A DNA stretch of 64,000 nucleotides. Origin: Sulfoacidibacillus ferrooxidans (lineage in GTDB: Bacteria; Bacillota; Bacilli; Alicyclobacillales; SLC66). Location: the NCBI RefSeq assembly GCF_022606465.1, contig NZ_JALBUF010000002.1, positions 62,001-126,000 on the forward strand. The letters are read 5' to 3'. The stretch's first letter is position 1. The number at the start of each line of letters is the position of its first letter. Positions 18,228 through 27,529 of the stretch are shown here, piece after piece. The translations under genes and the position numbers were made by a program. The notes under the pieces were generated by a model. The model was not told the DNA's origin. It ran no database searches and was given only the letters and a program-made list of their open reading frames with translations.

Positions 18228-19910
18228 ATGGAAGAACGGGGAAAAAAATCAAAAATTGTTCCGTTTGAACCAGACGCTGCCTTTTTTTTCGAGCGGGGAG
18301 TTCGATATTTAAATCGACATGATTTATCCCGCGCACTAAAGTCGTTTGAGCGCGCTGTTCAGTGTGAGCCAAGTAATGCGGTCAATCACTGCAATTTGGC
18401 TGGTGTATTGTCGGAACTTGGAGATTTTGAGAAGTCGAATGAAATTTTGCATAGTGTGCTGACTGATCTCGCACCTGAGATGGCTGAATGCTATTTTTAT
18501 ATGGCCAATAACTATGCAAACCTTGGAGAATATGAGCTAGCTGAAGAACATGTCGTCAAATATTTAGAAGTAGATCCAACCGGAGAATTTGCTCCTGATG
18601 CAGATGAGATGCTTGATGTGCTCATCCACGAATTTGGTGGTGGAGACATTTTGCGTGAAAGTAGGCGCAAGCAGCATGAGTCAACGAAGGAGCACGATCT
18701 TGCGCGGACATTATTAGAAGAAGGTAAGTTTCATGAAGCAATTGGTTTACTCGCAAAAGAGATTGAGCTACAGCCTGAGGCAGTTGCAGCGCGCAATAAT
18801 TTAGCATTAGCAAAATATTATTTGGGACATGTTGATGCTGCGATTGAACTCACTCGTGAAGTGCTTGAATTAGAACCGATGAACGTGCATGCTTTGTGTA
18901 ATCTTGCGGTGTTTATTAGGCAGCGTGGCGAGCATGAAGAATATCGTCAACTCATCTCGCTTTTGACAAAATTAATGCCATTGCAGTTTGATCAAGGCTA
19001 TAAATTAGCTACCACACTTGGGATTCTTGGTGAACACCAAGCTGCCTATCGCATCTTTCTTCAACTTGTGCAGTTTGGAGACCGCCATGATCCCACGCTG
19101 TATTTTGCATTGGCAGCAGCTAGTGCTAATCAGCATCGATTAAAACAAGCGAAGCAGTGGCTATTAGAAGTTCAGGCGCTAGATCCGGATAGCGGTATCG
19201 CTGATTATTACTTGCAGGAAATGGATCGCGGTATTGAAAAAGGGGATCGCGTCCTCCTTAGTTATAGTTATCAATTGCCATTTCATTTGCGTTCAAACAT
19301 GAACGCTCAAGTGCATTCTGGTGCATTTGCTAAGGTGGGGGCGTGGGCAAAGGATCCCTCTGTGCGTTCATCTTTATATTTTGCTTTGTTCCGCGGACCG
19401 CGCGCTACTAAGCGCGAAGCGCTACAGGCATTAGCTGTGCTGCATGATACAGAGACGATTCATATTTTGCGTGATTTTGTCAAAGATCCTACGCAGGGCG
19501 AAGATATGATTTGGAATGGACTTTTTGTTTTGCAAATGATGCATGTGATAGGATCTATTGATGTATACATGGGTGGGCAGATGACCACTATTCAACTGCC
19601 GACAAAAGCGGAGCACATGTTATCCTGGAATCCAACATTAGAAGCTGTTTTTCGCGATGTGCAATCGGCGTTTACTGTGAGAGACTCGGATCTGATCGAT
19701 GTCGCATACGACATATGGGTTCGCTATTTGATGAATGTGTATAGTGATCTTCCTAAGATTGTGAAGCGAAGCGTTTGGTCAGCTGCTTTAGAATACGTAG
19801 TTAGGCGCACTGCGGGGAGAACAGAACCACAGGCTATCGTGGCGAGTCGCTATGAGGTTTCTGTTAAAGCATTGGCTAAAGCTGCACAAGCGATTACTGT
19901 AACCTTATAA
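18228..19910 (+). CDS. Tetratricopeptide-repeat protein
   Basis: Soluble 560-residue protein without signal peptide or membrane segment. TPR-like helical repeats are visible from about 18 to 350: LNRHDLSRALKSFERAVQCE at 28-47, then AECYFYMANNYANLGEYELA, ARTLLEEGKFHEAIGLLAKE and ARNNLALAKYYLGHVDAAIE. The C-terminal 200 residues are not obviously TPR and I do not recognise them. AAGGAGG precedes ATG 18228. In B. subtilis a TPR protein (YvcD) lies between the his operon and the yvcJ-crh cluster, so this may be its counterpart. Binding partner unknown. Confidence 0.85.
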   Translation: MEERGKKSKIVPFEPDAAFFFERGVRYLNRHDLSRALKSFERAVQCEPSNAVNHCNLAGVLSELGDFEKSNEILHSVLTDLAPEMAECYFYMANNYANLGEYELAEEHVVKYLEVDPTGEFAPDADEMLDVLIHEFGGGDILRESRRKQHESTKEHDLARTLLEEGKFHEAIGLLAKEIELQPEAVAARNNLALAKYYLGHVDAAIELTREVLELEPMNVHALCNLAVFIRQRGEHEEYRQLISLLTKLMPLQFDQGYKLATTLGILGEHQAAYRIFLQLVQFGDRHDPTLYFALAAASANQHRLKQAKQWLLEVQALDPDSGIADYYLQEMDRGIEKGDRVLLSYSYQLPFHLRSNMNAQVHSGAFAKVGAWAKDPSVRSSLYFALFRGPRATKREALQALAVLHDTETIHILRDFVKDPTQGEDMIWNGLFVLQMMHVIGSIDVYMGGQMTTIQLPTKAEHMLSWNPTLEAVFRDVQSAFTVRDSDLIDVAYDIWVRYLMNVYSDLPKIVKRSVWSAALEYVVRRTAGRTEPQAIVASRYEVSVKALAKAAQAITVTL

Positions 19911-19949
19911 TTGGTGGATGAAGCGATAAGTTAAGTAGAGGATCGGTGT

Positions 19950-21860
19950 ATGCGTGTGGATTTCGTTATTGTGGGTACGGCTGGACACATTGATCATGGT
20001 AAAACTGCGTTAGTTAAAGCACTTACTGGGATGGATACAGATCGTACGCGTGAGGAAAAAGAGCGGGGCATTTCCATTGAACTTGGATTTGCCCCGCTCT
20101 TATTGCCAAATGGACAGCTTGTTGGGATGGTCGATGTCCCCGGACACGAACGTTTTATACGCAATATGTTAGCAGGTGCTGGAGGTATGGATCTCATCTT
20201 GCTCGTGGTGGATGCACGTGAGGGGATGATGCCACAGACTCGTGAGCACGTTGATATACTGCAAATGTTAGAGTTGCATGTAGGGATTGTTGTGATTACA
20301 AAGGTAGACCTGGTCGATGATGAATGGTTAGAACTCATGCACGAAGAGATTCGCTCGCAACTTGTGGGGACGTTCTTTGAACATTCGCCGATGGTTGACG
20401 TGTCATCTCTAACTTTGTATGGCATAGATACATTGCGCACGATGATTGCAGATGCGATCACTCATGTAGAGACAAAATCAATTACTGGTAACCTGCGCAT
20501 GCCGATCGATCGCGTTTTTACTGTATCAGGGTTTGGTCAGGTTGTGACTGGTACTATCTGGCGCGGACAGATTCACGTCGGGGATACGTTGGAACTGATG
20601 CCTGCGAATGAACAAGTGCGCGTTCGCTCCATTCAAGTTCACGGAGAACAAGTACAGCAGGCCATGGCTGGGCAGCGCGCAGCAGTTGCGTTTACTAGTG
20701 TCCGAAATGAATTAAAACGCGGGATGATGCTTGCTACTTTGCATACACTTTCTACTAGTCGATTAATTGATGTGAGAGTCCAAGTTTTGCGTAATAGTCC
20801 ATTCTCCATAAAACACCGTATGCGTATACGCTTTTATCATGGAACTTCAGAAGTGATTGGCCGTATCTTATTACTACGTGAACAAGAGATACAGGCGGGA
20901 GAGGAAGGGTTGGCACAACTCATGCTCGAACAACCTGTTGTAGTGGAAACGCGAGATCACTTTATCATTCGTAGCTTCTCTCCTATGTATACTCTAGGAG
21001 GCGGGAGTGTGGTCGACGCACATCCATCCCGCTTGCATAGACGTCATAGTGATGCTGTGTTTGAACAGTTGTCACGGCGTGAAGGAGGAAGTATTAACGA
21101 ACGGGTACTAGATGCAATGAGCGAAACGCCTGGCGTGTTATTAGCTAATTTAGCAAGTGCCGTATCAGCAACCATAGAAGAGATCGTGGCTGTACGAGAT
21201 GAACTTGTGCTAGCAGGAGATGTGGTGCACTATAGTGGTGATCTTTACTTTCCAACGTTGCTCATTGCTAGATGGTCACGAGAGTTTATGGTTGCGGTAG
21301 ATCTTTATTATGAAAAAAATACATATGACTTATGGATGCCAAAGTCAGTTGCGTATCAATTATTAAAAGGAATGGGTGTACCTGCGAAAATGGTTGAGGT
21401 ACTCCTTGCCGCGTGGACTGATCAAGGTTTACTTGAACAAGATGCGGAACGCGTCCAAAAGCGTGGTCGACATATCGTATTGACTGCAGAAGAACAGCAA
21501 CTACAATCAGCAATTGTGGAAGAACTTGTGAATCACCCCTTTTCGCCACCTACTGTTCAAGAATTAGAAAAGATGTATAAGGGCAAAGAAAAAATGGTTC
21601 GTCAGGTCTTACATGCACTTGTGCAGGCGGATGTTATTATCTTTGTTAGTCAGGATCTTTTTCTCGGAAGAAGTGTATTGCAAGATGCTGAGGGAGTCGT
21701 GCAACGTTTTTTTGAAGAAAAGGGCCCTTTTACAGTGGCTGATGTACGGGATCAGTTAGGTGCTAGTCGGAAGTACACAGTGGCTGTCCTTGAATACTTC
21801 GATCGTCAAAAAAAGACTCGCCGCAATGGAGATGTCCGCGTTTTTCTGGGCCGTTCATGA
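19950..21860 (+). CDS. selB: Selenocysteine-specific translation elongation factor SelB
   Basis: GTPase of 636 residues that delivers selenocysteyl-tRNA to UGA codons marked by a SECIS hairpin. The G domain begins almost at the N-terminus: GHIDHGKT (12-19), switch II DVPGHE, and TKVD. EF-Tu-like domains 2 and 3 follow, and the C-terminal ~270 residues form the tandem winged-helix region that binds SECIS RNA (for example FTVADVRDQLGASRKYTVAV near the end). ATG 19950 follows GAGGA. No selA, selD or selC gene is visible in the window, so whether it supports selenoprotein synthesis cannot be judged here. Confidence 0.9.
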   Translation: MRVDFVIVGTAGHIDHGKTALVKALTGMDTDRTREEKERGISIELGFAPLLLPNGQLVGMVDVPGHERFIRNMLAGAGGMDLILLVVDAREGMMPQTREHVDILQMLELHVGIVVITKVDLVDDEWLELMHEEIRSQLVGTFFEHSPMVDVSSLTLYGIDTLRTMIADAITHVETKSITGNLRMPIDRVFTVSGFGQVVTGTIWRGQIHVGDTLELMPANEQVRVRSIQVHGEQVQQAMAGQRAAVAFTSVRNELKRGMMLATLHTLSTSRLIDVRVQVLRNSPFSIKHRMRIRFYHGTSEVIGRILLLREQEIQAGEEGLAQLMLEQPVVVETRDHFIIRSFSPMYTLGGGSVVDAHPSRLHRRHSDAVFEQLSRREGGSINERVLDAMSETPGVLLANLASAVSATIEEIVAVRDELVLAGDVVHYSGDLYFPTLLIARWSREFMVAVDLYYEKNTYDLWMPKSVAYQLLKGMGVPAKMVEVLLAAWTDQGLLEQDAERVQKRGRHIVLTAEEQQLQSAIVEELVNHPFSPPTVQELEKMYKGKEKMVRQVLHALVQADVIIFVSQDLFLGRSVLQDAEGVVQRFFEEKGPFTVADVRDQLGASRKYTVAVLEYFDRQKKTRRNGDVRVFLGRS

Positions 21861-21897
21861 GGATGAACGTTGCAAGAAAGTACAAGGGAGAGTTAAG

Positions 21898-23232
21898 ATG
21901 AGTAGCGGATTTGAAACGACAGTCTATGAAGTTCCTATGTGTTTAGCACCCATTGTAGCGAGTGTACGTGTTCCTGGATCTAAGTCTATTACAAACAGAG
22001 CGTTACCCATGGCTGCTTTGGCTAATGGAACGACTCGTCTTCGAGGCGCTCTCTTTTCGGATGATAGCCGTTATTTTATTCAGTCTTTGCGACGATTAGG
22101 ATATCAAGTGGACACAGATGAAGAAGCTAAAGAGGTTGTGGTTTATGGTGCAGGGATCAATCCGTTACACCACACCCATGGATTGGACTTATTTATAGGT
22201 AATTCTGGAACAAGTGCACGTTTTTTATCGGCATTTGTCAGTCTTGGAGAAGGTCGCTATCGGATCGATGGAGTACAGCGGATGAGAGAGCGTCCAATTG
22301 CGGCACTACTCACCGCGTTGCGTGGTCTACATGTGCGCATTGATGATGAATTAGGTACAGGATGCCCACCTATTTTAATTGAGGCAAATGGGATAACGGG
22401 TGGAACCGTAGAGATGAGCGGAAAGGATAGCAGTCAATTTGTGTCTGGTCTGTTATTGGCGGCACCTTATGCCAAGACGGCGGTATCCATTGTCGTTCAA
22501 GGTGAACTTGTATCTGCACCTTACGTGGAGATGACACTTGCTATGATGCGGCAATTTGGCGTAGAGGTCAATCAAGTGGGGCATGTTTTTCACGTGTCAC
22601 CTGGCAACTATATAGCACAGGATTATGCAATTGAACCAGATGCTTCGGGGGCATCTTATTTTCTTGCTGCTGCAGCAATTTCCGGTGGGACCGTGAAGAT
22701 AGTAGGACTCTCAAAGCAATCGTTGCAAGGGGATACTCATTTTGTACAAGTATTAGCTAATATGGGGTGTCGTATAGACTATGGGCAGGATTGGATAGAG
22801 TTATCAGGACCAAAAGAAGGTCTAACTGGCATTGATGTGGATTTGTTTGACATGTCTGATATGGTTCCAACACTAGCTGCCATTGCACCGTTTGCTCATG
22901 GGAAGGTGCGTATTCGCAATGTCGCAAATATCCGAATGAAAGAAACGGATCGCATTCGTGCGTGTGTAACAGAACTTCATCGGTTGGGTGTTACGGTAGT
23001 GGAATTTGATGATGGATTAGAGATCGAACCTTGTGAACGGTTGCGTGAAGGTGTTACCATTCATACGTATGACGATCATCGCATGGCCATGGCGTTTGCT
23101 ATTACAGGGTTACGAGTACCTGGTACGCGCATTGAGAATCCAGGATGTACAGCTAAAACGTATCCGGAATTCTTTTCGCAACTAGAGTCTGTGATCAATC
23201 AAAGCAAGAAGATTTCTACATCTGTGAAGTAA
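21898..23232 (+). CDS. aroA: 5-enolpyruvylshikimate-3-phosphate synthase
   Basis: Sixth step of the shikimate pathway: shikimate-3-phosphate plus PEP gives EPSP. The 444 residues show GSKSITNRAL near the N-terminus, GNSGTSARFLSAF in the PEP-binding loop, RPIAALLTALR, and MKETDRIRACVTEL toward the C-terminus, all typical. ATG 21898 is chosen because AAGGGAG precedes it at 21884-21890. The frame is open further upstream into selB but those residues do not resemble the family. It follows selB by 37 bp on the same strand. Confidence 0.95.
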   Translation: MSSGFETTVYEVPMCLAPIVASVRVPGSKSITNRALPMAALANGTTRLRGALFSDDSRYFIQSLRRLGYQVDTDEEAKEVVVYGAGINPLHHTHGLDLFIGNSGTSARFLSAFVSLGEGRYRIDGVQRMRERPIAALLTALRGLHVRIDDELGTGCPPILIEANGITGGTVEMSGKDSSQFVSGLLLAAPYAKTAVSIVVQGELVSAPYVEMTLAMMRQFGVEVNQVGHVFHVSPGNYIAQDYAIEPDASGASYFLAAAAISGGTVKIVGLSKQSLQGDTHFVQVLANMGCRIDYGQDWIELSGPKEGLTGIDVDLFDMSDMVPTLAAIAPFAHGKVRIRNVANIRMKETDRIRACVTELHRLGVTVVEFDDGLEIEPCERLREGVTIHTYDDHRMAMAFAITGLRVPGTRIENPGCTAKTYPEFFSQLESVINQSKKISTSVK

Positions 23233-23481
23233 CCGTAGATACGCAGTGGGCATTATATCATAAAATCTCATTGTGGTCATGAGAACTTCATGTGTGTGTA
23301 ATCACGATGCAATCTTTATGGACTATGATCTTCTTGTAGCACATTTGACCCCCTTTTGATGATTGTATCTGCGTGACGAAGGCAATGGCCTCTCGTTGCG
23401 TCTTTTTTTTGTGTGGCGTGCTACAATAATGATACCAACATGTCATTCAAAGACATGGGAGTGATCAAGGGGGAAACGGGC

Positions 23482-24417
23482 TTGCGCGTTGCAGTTGGCA
23501 TTGATTTAGGTGGGACTTTTATTAAAGGGGCCATCGTAGACGAACAAGGACATCTTCTAGTAAAAGATGAGGTAGCAACACAGTCTGTACGAGGCTCAGA
23601 GTGGATCTTACAACGAATTATACAGTTGACTAAGGATTTGATTGTAAAAAGTGGAGTGGATGCTTCTTTTGTTACGGGGCTAGGCATTGGCATTCCAGGT
23701 TTTATAGACTCAGATCTCGGCGTTGCCATAGAAGTGATTAATATTGGATGGCATGATGTAGCCGTTGTTGAACCACTGCAAACGGCTTTACATATGCCTG
23801 TATATATGGAGAATGATGCAAATCTCGCTGCTCTTGGTGAGTCATTTGCAGGAGCTGGTAGAGGGTTCCGCAGTGCCCTTTGTATTACACTTGGCACTGG
23901 TGTTGGTGGCGGTATTGTGATTGACGGGCATGTTTTGCAAGGGGCAAGCCATATGGCCGGTGAAATTGGGCATCTCGTGTTAGATCCTCAGGGGGCACCC
24001 TGTAATTGTGGACATTACGGGTGTCTGGAAACAGTTTCTTCTGCTACGGGTGTGGTTCGCTTAGTTCACGAAGGCATTGCTCGTGGAGAAGTGACGGCAC
24101 TAGAATATCAACAATTTACAGCGGCGGATGTGTTTGCAGCAGCCAATCATGGGGATGAACTTGCACAGCAAGTGATCCTGGTGGCTGCGGAGACACTGGG
24201 TCGTGGTCTCGCTATGGCAGCCAATTTGTTGAATCCAGATGTGATTGTCATAGGTGGAGGAATGGCAAGAGCTGGAGAGATTTTGTTTGCTCCTGTGCGA
24301 AAATCATTTCAATCTTACGCTTTGCAGCGGGTTTCACAAGCGGTTCGTATTGTACCTGCTTTACTTGGTAATGATGCAGGAGTAGTAGGAGCAGGCAAAT
24401 TGGCCTTGTATTCTTAA
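23482..24417 (+). CDS. glcK: ROK-family glucokinase
   Basis: ATP-dependent phosphorylation of glucose. The phosphate-binding VGIDLGGTFIKGAI sits right at the N-terminus. ENDANLAALGE and the catalytic-site EIGH follow, then the zinc motif CNCGHYGCLE (Cys-x-Cys-x4-Cys) and GGGMARAG. TTG 23482 is preferred: AAGGGGG is at 23467-23473 and the protein (311 residues) then begins MRVAVGIDLGGT like its relatives. The frame is open to GTG 23413 but that part has no similarity I recognise. It is 14 bp upstream of rapZ, linking sugar phosphorylation to the yvcK/crh group. Confidence 0.92.
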   Translation: MRVAVGIDLGGTFIKGAIVDEQGHLLVKDEVATQSVRGSEWILQRIIQLTKDLIVKSGVDASFVTGLGIGIPGFIDSDLGVAIEVINIGWHDVAVVEPLQTALHMPVYMENDANLAALGESFAGAGRGFRSALCITLGTGVGGGIVIDGHVLQGASHMAGEIGHLVLDPQGAPCNCGHYGCLETVSSATGVVRLVHEGIARGEVTALEYQQFTAADVFAAANHGDELAQQVILVAAETLGRGLAMAANLLNPDVIVIGGGMARAGEILFAPVRKSFQSYALQRVSQAVRIVPALLGNDAGVVGAGKLALYS

Positions 24418-24431
24418 AAGGAGTGGCACAG

Positions 24432-25313
24432 ATGGCTCAAGGCGTGCGAATGTTAATTATTACTGGTATGTCAGGTGCCGGGAAAACAGTGGCCGTGCAA
24501 TGCCTGGAAGATTTAGGCTTTTTCTGTGTGGATAACTTGCCGCCTGTGCTTATTTTTAAGTTTAGCGAATTGGTACGACAATCAGACGGTACGATTAAGC
24601 GTGTGGCATTAGTGTGCGACCCACGTGGTGGGGAGTTTTTCGAAACGCTCTTTGAAGCATTAGAAGAGTTAGATGAACAATCTAGTGTTGAATATCAGAT
24701 TCTATATTTAGAAGCAGATGATGAAACATTAGTGCGACGATATAAGGCATCAAGGCGTAGACATCCTATGGCACCAGAGCATGGACGTATTGTGGAAGGC
24801 ATAGCTAGAGAGCGCGACATGCTACAAGAAGTTCGTGCGCGAGCGAATATTGTCGTAAATACGAGCCGTTTAAAGCCTGCTGAATTAAAAGAAATCCTTG
24901 CTAAGCGATATGGTGCTTCAGGGCGTGGTGATGAGCTGACGGTTAATCTACTCTCGTTTGGGTTTAAGTATGGACTTCCAATAGATGCGGATTTGGTGTT
25001 TGATGTTCGATTTTTACCGAATCCCTATTATGTGGAGAAATTGCGCCCACATACAGGCCAAGATCCAGATGTGTATGAGTATGTAATGCAATGGCCTGCA
25101 ACACAAGAATTTATGAAAAAGCTATTGGAAATGATTGATTTTCTTTTACCCCAATACTCCAAAGAAGGGAAGTCACAGATTGTTGTGGGTATCGGCTGTA
25201 CTGGTGGACGGCACCGCTCTGTTGCTATTGCAGAGAGGCTACGAGAGCATTTACAAAAGTCGCATACGGTCATGGTATCTCATCGCGATCTTGGCAAGGA
25301 AAGTGAGCGATGA
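24432..25313 (+). CDS. rapZ: RNase adapter protein RapZ (YvcJ), nucleotide-binding
   Basis: P-loop protein of 293 residues. In E. coli RapZ guides RNase E to the sRNA GlmZ; in B. subtilis the orthologue YvcJ hydrolyses nucleotides and affects competence. Walker A GMSGAGKT is at 12-19, FFCVDNLPP follows, and the conserved C-terminal GCTGGRHRSVAIAERL is present. ATG 24432 has AAGGAG nine bases upstream; GTG 24423 is too close to that site. It overlaps yvcK by 4 bp (ATGA), the order conserved across Firmicutes. Confidence 0.95.
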   Translation: MAQGVRMLIITGMSGAGKTVAVQCLEDLGFFCVDNLPPVLIFKFSELVRQSDGTIKRVALVCDPRGGEFFETLFEALEELDEQSSVEYQILYLEADDETLVRRYKASRRRHPMAPEHGRIVEGIARERDMLQEVRARANIVVNTSRLKPAELKEILAKRYGASGRGDELTVNLLSFGFKYGLPIDADLVFDVRFLPNPYYVEKLRPHTGQDPDVYEYVMQWPATQEFMKKLLEMIDFLLPQYSKEGKSQIVVGIGCTGGRHRSVAIAERLREHLQKSHTVMVSHRDLGKESER

Positions 25314-26470
25314 AAGAACATGTGCGAAAGTTTGCTTGGCTCTTGCTCGCACTTGGTGTCGGTATTCTCCTTGGCAATTATACAGAACAGTCACATGGCC
25401 TAAAATGGTTGATCATTGGGGTCTTTTGTGTAGTGTTTGGGGTATTAGCCTTAACTGGCATGCAATTGCGAGATAGAACACGTGAAAAATTGGTTCAGCG
25501 GCAGATGGCTCGTCGTCCACATGTGGTCGTCATTGGGGGCGGGACTGGCCAACCTGTGTTGTTGCGTGGGTTAAAAGCAAAAGATGCTGAGATTACGGCA
25601 ATTGTTACTGTGGCCGATGATGGAGGAAGTTCTGGGCGTTTACGTTCGGATCTGTATATGCCTCCGCCTGGTGATATTCGCAATTGTCTTATTGCGCTAG
25701 CGGACACGGAGCCTCTTCTTGCGGAGTTATTACAATATAGGTTTGATTCGGGTGCTGAATTATCTGGACACAGCTTCGGTAATTTATTTTTAGCTGCTAT
25801 GACTAATATTACTGGTGATTTTGAGACGGCTGTGAAAGAGACAAGTCGCGTTCTGGCTGTTCGTGGTCGCGTATTGCCTGCAGCAAGACGTGCCATTACG
25901 CTGGCAGCTACTTTTGAGGATGGTTCACGTGTTGTTGGGGAATCGCAAATACCGCTCGCCCGAAAGCGTATCAAGAAAGTAGAACTCATGCCTAGCAATG
26001 TAGATCCGTTGCCTGAGGCCATTGTTGCGATAGCAGAAGCTGATGCCATTGTTATTGGACCAGGAAGCCTCTATACAAGTATTTTACCGAATTTACTTGT
26101 GCCAGGCATTGCAGACGCGATTCGCAAATCACAGGCTAAAGTGATGTATGTATGTAATGTCATGACTCAACCTGGAGAAACAGACAATTTTACTGCTTCA
26201 CAGCATGTACAAGCGATCTATGATCATGTAGGGTCATCATTTTTTGATATTATTATTGTGAATTCAGCGCCTGTTCCGCAGTCTGTTATCGATCAATACG
26301 AGTCAAAAGGGTCGTATCCTGTTCATGCGGATGTGGAAAAACTGCATGCGCTTGGTGTGACCGTTATTGCGCGCAATTTTTTGCATTATGCAATGTACGC
26401 TAGACACGATGCGGATATGATTGCGATGCAGGTGTTATCCTTGATTGGTCGGGAACACAAGATAAAGTAA
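25310..26470 (+). CDS. yvcK: YvcK/CofD-like gluconeogenesis factor with N-terminal membrane extension
   Basis: UDP-sugar-binding Rossmann-like protein needed for growth on gluconeogenic substrates and for cell shape in Bacillus. The core begins at about residue 70 with VVVIGGGTGQPVLLRGLK; VADDGGSSGRLR, PPGDIRNCL and GPGSLYTSI are further family blocks. At 386 residues it is about 70 longer than B. subtilis YvcK. The extra N-terminal part carries two hydrophobic helices (about 8-24 and 30-50), so this version is probably membrane anchored. The long start overlaps the rapZ stop (ATGA) and has GGAAAGTGAG upstream. Confidence 0.92.
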   Translation: MKEHVRKFAWLLLALGVGILLGNYTEQSHGLKWLIIGVFCVVFGVLALTGMQLRDRTREKLVQRQMARRPHVVVIGGGTGQPVLLRGLKAKDAEITAIVTVADDGGSSGRLRSDLYMPPPGDIRNCLIALADTEPLLAELLQYRFDSGAELSGHSFGNLFLAAMTNITGDFETAVKETSRVLAVRGRVLPAARRAITLAATFEDGSRVVGESQIPLARKRIKKVELMPSNVDPLPEAIVAIAEADAIVIGPGSLYTSILPNLLVPGIADAIRKSQAKVMYVCNVMTQPGETDNFTASQHVQAIYDHVGSSFFDIIIVNSAPVPQSVIDQYESKGSYPVHADVEKLHALGVTVIARNFLHYAMYARHDADMIAMQVLSLIGREHKIK

Positions 26471-26494
26471 GAGATGAAACTGAGGTGAGTGAGG

Positions 26495-27445
26495 GTGTCG
26501 TTTGCTGCGCAAACCAAGAAGGAACTCACTTCCATAAGTGATAAACCATGTTGTGAACGAGCTGAGTTGACGGCGCTTGTCCAACATTGTGGAAGAATCA
26601 ACACAGATATTGAACCTGTCGCTTTAGAATTAGCGACTGAACATGCAGCCATTGCGCGGCGCATGTATCGATTGTTAAAGGCGGAAACTGGGTATAATTT
26701 AGAAGTTCTTGTACAGCGAAAAATGCGGCTTAAAAAGAATAACGTCTATATTATTCGATTGCGCAACAATGTGTTTACCATCTTAGAACAGCTATATATT
26801 GCGCGAGATAGTACAGACATTTCATCCTGTATACCACATGATATTTTAAAAAGTACTTGTTGTAAAAAGGCCTATTTGCGCGGAGCATTTTTAGCGAGTG
26901 GATCGCTCAATGACCCAGACAGCCATTCCTATCACTTGGAGATTTATTGCAAATCAGTGGTGAATGCTGATGAACTCTTACGTGTTTTTACTAGTTTTCA
27001 CCTCCATGCAAAAAAGACGCAAAGAAAGAAAGGTTTTATCGTCTATTTGAAAGAGGGCGATAAAATTGTTGAATTTCTTGGCTTGGTTGGAGCTCATCAG
27101 GCATTATTGCACTTTGAAGAAGTGCGTATTGTCAAAGAGATGCGCAACCAGGTCAATCGTTTAGTCAATTGTGAAACGGCTAACTTAAATAAGACGATTT
27201 TGGCTGCTGTTAGGCAGTTGGATAATATTCGTTTGATTGAAAAAGTACTTGGATTCGAGCAACTTCCAATTAAATTGCGTGTGGTTGCGGAGAAAAGACT
27301 ACAATACCCAGATATTACGTTACAGGAGTTATGTGAGGTACTACCTGATAAAGTAAGTAAGTCAGGATTAAATCATCGTTTGCGCAAATTAGATAGCATT
27401 GCACAAAAAATACGAGCAGATCGTGGAATCTTCGAGGAATCGTAG
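26495..27445 (+). CDS. whiA: WhiA, sporulation/cell-division associated DNA-binding protein
   Basis: Conserved Gram-positive protein with an N-terminal LAGLIDADG homing-endonuclease-like fold (here about 1-200, without nuclease function in known members) and a C-terminal helix-turn-helix (about 225-316, LQELCEVLPDKVSKSGLNHRL in part). It affects division and chromosome segregation in Bacillus and sporulation in Streptomyces. GTG 26495 gives MSFAAQTKKELTS, matching the B. subtilis N-terminus, and suits the AGGTGAG site; GTG 26489 is too close. It sits between yvcK and crh, as usual. Confidence 0.95.
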   Translation: MSFAAQTKKELTSISDKPCCERAELTALVQHCGRINTDIEPVALELATEHAAIARRMYRLLKAETGYNLEVLVQRKMRLKKNNVYIIRLRNNVFTILEQLYIARDSTDISSCIPHDILKSTCCKKAYLRGAFLASGSLNDPDSHSYHLEIYCKSVVNADELLRVFTSFHLHAKKTQRKKGFIVYLKEGDKIVEFLGLVGAHQALLHFEEVRIVKEMRNQVNRLVNCETANLNKTILAAVRQLDNIRLIEKVLGFEQLPIKLRVVAEKRLQYPDITLQELCEVLPDKVSKSGLNHRLRKLDSIAQKIRADRGIFEES

Positions 27446-27462
27446 CGTGGTTAGAAGTCGTC

Positions 27463-27471
27463 TGGTATAAT
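27463..27471 (+). promoter_or_regulatory. Extended -10 promoter upstream of crh
   Basis: TGGTATAAT (TGn plus perfect -10) at 27463-27471 in the whiA-crh gap, with no good -35. It suggests that crh can be transcribed apart from the upstream operon. Confidence 0.5.
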
Positions 27472-27529
27472 GTGATAATAACGAATGAAATGAAGTTGCA
27501 TGGAACTTGAGGTATAGGGGGTTACGATC

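Noticed and set aside
19994-20461. 155-codon minus-strand frame opposite selB
   Set aside because: Ser/Thr/Ile-rich antisense translation of the GTPase domain; no start context.
23421-23897. 158-codon minus-strand frame opposite glcK
   Set aside because: Antisense of the ROK kinase, no ribosome site.
25495-26049. 184-codon minus-strand frame opposite yvcK
   Set aside because: Antisense of a clearly real gene, composition typical of a shadow frame.
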